A stretch of 6,394 bases of DNA from Bacteroidia bacterium (GTDB taxonomy: Bacteria > Bacteroidota > Bacteroidia > B-17B0 > Aurantibacillaceae), in contig JACMLS010000304.1 in assembly GCA_014379485.1 (NCBI GenBank), positions 1-6,394 on the forward strand. Direction: 5' to 3'. Below, one piece after another: positions 5,693 through 6,394 of this stretch (its first letter is position 1; each line of letters begins with the position of its first letter). The notes beneath the pieces are model-generated. The model ran no database searches, had not been told where the DNA came from, and was given only the letters and a program-made list of their open reading frames with translations. The position numbers were made by a program, and so were the translations under genes.

Positions 5693-5752
5693 GAGTAAGT
5701 ATAGAGTATAAGGGGCTTTTGAATTGCCACCTTATACTCTATACTTATACTC
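5693..5752. repeat. TATAC-rich 18-bp inverted repeat between divergent genes
   Basis: TAAGTATAGAGTATAAGG (5696-5713) is perfectly complementary to 5730-5747. The stem extends outward by GAG (5693-5695) with CTC (5750-5752) across a two-base bulge, and inward by GGC (5714-5716) with GCC (5726-5728) past one bulged base. The loop is TTTTGAATT. The arms are built from repeated GTATA-type units. It occupies the shared upstream space of the genes starting at 5641 (minus) and 5791 (plus), so it could be an operator, a cruciform-prone site or a dispersed repeat. Confidence 0.7.
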
Positions 5753-5790
5753 ACTTTGTATAAATCAATTGAAATCCGCAAATTTGAACT

Positions 5791-6300
5791 ATGATCAAAT
5801 GGAAAACAACCTTATTGAAATTCGGAAAAAAAGGAGAAAAAACCGGCTGGACCTACATTGAAATTCCGGCCGACATTGCTCAAAAGTTGAAGCCCGGCAA
5901 CAAAAAATCGTTCAGGGTAAAAGGCAAGCTCGATGATTTTTCTTTTGCAGCAACAGCCATTTTGCCAATGGGCGAAGGTGCTTTTATTTTACCCGTTAAC
6001 GCAGCTTTCAGAAAAGGAATAAAGAAAAAACACGGGGCCATGCTGCAAGTGCAAATGCAGGAGGATAAAAAAGAAGTAGAGATCAACAAAGATTTTTTAG
6101 ATTGCCTTGCTGAAGAAAAAAAAGCACTGGATTTTTTTAATTCATTTCCCAGCTCGCACCAACGCTATTACAGTAAGTGGATTGAAAGTGCAAAGACAGA
6201 GGAAACAAAAGCAAAACGAATTGCTAAAGCGGTAAATGCTTTGGCGCGAAAAATGAATTACGCTGAAATGCTGCGGGAGGGAAAGGAGATTCGACGTTGA
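5791..6300 (+). CDS. DUF1905/YdeI (OmdA-like) domain protein
   Basis: The 169-residue cytoplasmic protein shows the two-part plan of DUF1905 plus YdeI/OmpD-associated proteins. The N-terminal beta barrel (about 1-98) starts KWKTTLLKFGKKG and has TYIEIPADIAQKL, then SFRVKGKLDDFSF and AAFRKGIKKKHGAMLQVQM. The C-terminal helical region (about 101-160) reads FLDCLAEEKKALDFFNSFP, SSHQRYYSKWIESAKTEETK and AKRIAKAVNALARK, which is the YdeI/OmdA signature; in that family a Trp-Ile-x-x-Ala-Lys helix follows the Phe-x-x-Leu-x-x-x-His-x-x-x-Tyr stretch. Homologues have been linked to bacteriocin or peptide resistance, but the biochemical role is not established. There is no signal peptide. The ATG at 5791 fits the domain start. 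A TTTG/CAAATTTG pair just upstream could make it nearly leaderless. Confidence 0.88.
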   Translation: MIKWKTTLLKFGKKGEKTGWTYIEIPADIAQKLKPGNKKSFRVKGKLDDFSFAATAILPMGEGAFILPVNAAFRKGIKKKHGAMLQVQMQEDKKEVEINKDFLDCLAEEKKALDFFNSFPSSHQRYYSKWIESAKTEETKAKRIAKAVNALARKMNYAEMLREGKEIRR

Positions 6301-6303
6301 TGC

Positions 6304-6342
6304 CACAGATTTCGCAAATTAGCACAGATTGAGGCACAGATT
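6304..6342 (+). repeat. CACAGATT direct repeats
   Basis: Three exact CACAGATT octamers start at 6304, 6323 and 6335, with a degenerate copy, CGCAAATT, at 6313. The spacing is therefore close to one helical turn (9, 10 and 12 bases). An inverted-looking relative, GATTTGTGC, occurs at 6366-6374. Arrays of this kind are familiar in intergenic regions of Bacteroidota genomes. It begins four bases after the YdeI-like stop codon. No further gene can be called in the remaining bases to the window end. Confidence 0.6.
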
Positions 6343-6394
6343 ATTTTTTGAAGGAAGGAGATGTGATTTGTGCAAATGAAAACTCCCAATAACT

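Overview
The window looks like a chromosomal segment of a Bacteroidota bacterium, probably close to Chitinophagaceae or a similar environmental lineage. This rests on four things seen in the sequence. It is AT-rich. Most start codons are preceded by A-rich stretches rather than Shine-Dalgarno sites. A TAnnTTTG promoter element lies upstream of one gene. Several protein types are characteristic of the phylum: a short acidic DUF2795-like protein, tiny membrane proteins with a GldL-like KIMHWPG motif, a secreted YD-motif protein, and a Sua5-type TsaC. The lineage is inferred from recognised families, not from a search.

Layout. On the plus strand, the 3' half of rimK (2-442) is followed closely by a secreted YD-motif protein (489-1346). 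A gene-free stretch of about 340 bases comes next, then a DUF2795-like gene (1689-1910) with a clear intrinsic terminator (1989-2014). A standalone 453-residue coiled-coil protein with two membrane helices (2170-3531) follows and converges on a minus-strand cluster. Read in its own direction, that cluster is a secreted lipocalin-like protein (5641-5213), a spacer rich in hairpins, the tRNA t6A enzyme TsaC/Sua5 (4945-3995), and two tandem micro-membrane proteins sharing a KIMHWPG motif (3938-3774 and 3764-3564). A divergent plus-strand gene (5791-6300) encodes a DUF1905/YdeI (OmdA-like) protein and is followed by CACAGATT repeats.

How the genes relate. rimK (ribosomal protein S6 glutamylation) and tsaC (tRNA A37 modification) are housekeeping genes tied to translation. 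The others are small envelope or unknown-function proteins, and no single pathway links them. The intergenic spaces hold more structure than usual: a perfect 26-bp inverted repeat with a 7-base loop, twin GCGTAGC hairpins with paired arm changes, a TATAC-rich 18-bp inverted repeat between divergent genes, and CACAGATT direct repeats. The most open protein question is the 453-residue protein, whose layout resembles that of membrane effectors or sensors. I found no CRISPR array, transposase, tRNA or rRNA.
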